DNA of 6,767 nucleotides, taken from Fidelibacterota bacterium. GTDB taxonomy: Bacteria > Fidelibacterota > UBA2242 > JAFGTP01. Under the pieces are notes generated by a model. It was not told the origin of the DNA, did not search any database, and saw only the letters and a list, made by a program, of their open reading frames with translations. Both the position numbers and the translations under genes were made by a program. Every line of letters begins with the position of its first letter. Position 1 is the first letter of the stretch. Below, piece after piece: positions 6,695 through 6,767 of the stretch. Location of the stretch: positions 1 to 6,767 of the forward strand of contig JAOZSG010000191.1 in NCBI GenBank assembly GCA_029939785.1, read 5' to 3'.

Positions 6695-6767
6695 TCATCA
6701 TTAATACTTTCTAAATTATTCACAAAACTAAAACTGTCACAAAAGAAAAAACTATCAAATCTTCTTG

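Larger units (their letters stand above)
6527..6767. repeat. Tandem array of 96-97 bp palindrome-bearing repeat units
   Basis: Three units begin at 6528, 6625 and 6721; the last is cut by the window edge. Units 2 and 3 are identical over the 47 visible bases. Unit 1 differs from unit 2 at 14 positions plus one single-base gap (about 85% identity). Each full unit consists of a palindrome of about 70 bp (6527-6597 and 6625-6694) and an AT-rich spacer of about 26 bp ending in ATTATT. The arms are about 22-23 bp and match at roughly 18 positions; a central stretch of about 24 bp (AGAAAAAACTAT..AATCTT.TTG) separates them. Every arm carries two CACAAA-like boxes 16-17 bp apart. There are no reading frames of note. 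The array lies immediately upstream of the operon. It may be a regulator-binding array, a tandemly amplified mobile palindrome, or a transcript-end structure of a gene beyond the edge. Confidence 0.85.

Noticed and set aside
6527..6767. CRISPR array
   Set aside because: Whole 96-97 bp units repeat, including the segment between palindromes; there are no short repeats separated by unique spacers, and no cas genes.
6528..6767. Replication origin iterons or riboswitch
   Set aside because: No DnaA-box set, rep gene or partition gene is nearby, and the repeat lacks the conserved core of any riboswitch I know; tandem identical units also argue against a riboswitch.

Overview
The window is AT-rich and carries three complete genes, all on the minus strand and therefore transcribed from right to left. 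In transcription order they are a GPH-family (glycoside-pentoside-hexuronide:cation) sugar symporter (6464 to 5097), an SGLT-like sodium:solute symporter of the SSS family (5025 to 3235), and a large secreted GH116-family beta-glycosidase with an inserted PA14 domain (3077 to 54). The gaps are 71 and 157 bp, and neither holds an obvious U-tailed terminator on the transcribed strand. I read the set as one sugar-catabolic operon: the exported enzyme releases a monosaccharide or small glycoside, and the two ion-coupled permeases carry it across the inner membrane. The substrate cannot be read from the sequence. GH116 activities known elsewhere (beta-glucosidase, beta-xylosidase, glucosylceramidase) make glucose or xylose units the first guess.

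The organism is probably from Bacteroidota or a related FCB-group lineage. This rests on the style of the GH116 protein and both transporters and on low GC. All three genes carry clear AGGAG-type Shine-Dalgarno sequences at normal spacing, which is less usual for core Bacteroidota and leaves neighbouring phyla such as Ignavibacteriota or Calditrichota open. No SusC/SusD pair, regulator, RNA gene, CRISPR array or transposase is visible.

The least ordinary part is the non-coding DNA, which shows three unrelated repeat structures. Upstream of the operon, 6527-6767 is a tandem array of 96-97 bp units, each holding an imperfect palindrome of about 70 bp built from CACAAA boxes; it runs off the right edge. 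Between the SSS and GH116 genes, 3108-3230 is a 123 bp element with 21 bp terminal inverted repeats (17 of 21 matching) and no coding capacity, resembling a MITE or other palindromic intergenic repeat. At the left edge, 1-20 shows two copies of a 9 bp degenerate repeat, probably the start of a longer one.

Region by region: 1-53 repeat edge and GH116 trailer; 54-3077 GH116; 3078-3234 palindromic element plus ribosome binding site; 3235-5025 SSS symporter; 5026-5096 short spacer; 5097-6464 GPH symporter; 6465-6526 AT-rich leader with a possible promoter; 6527-6767 hairpin repeat array.
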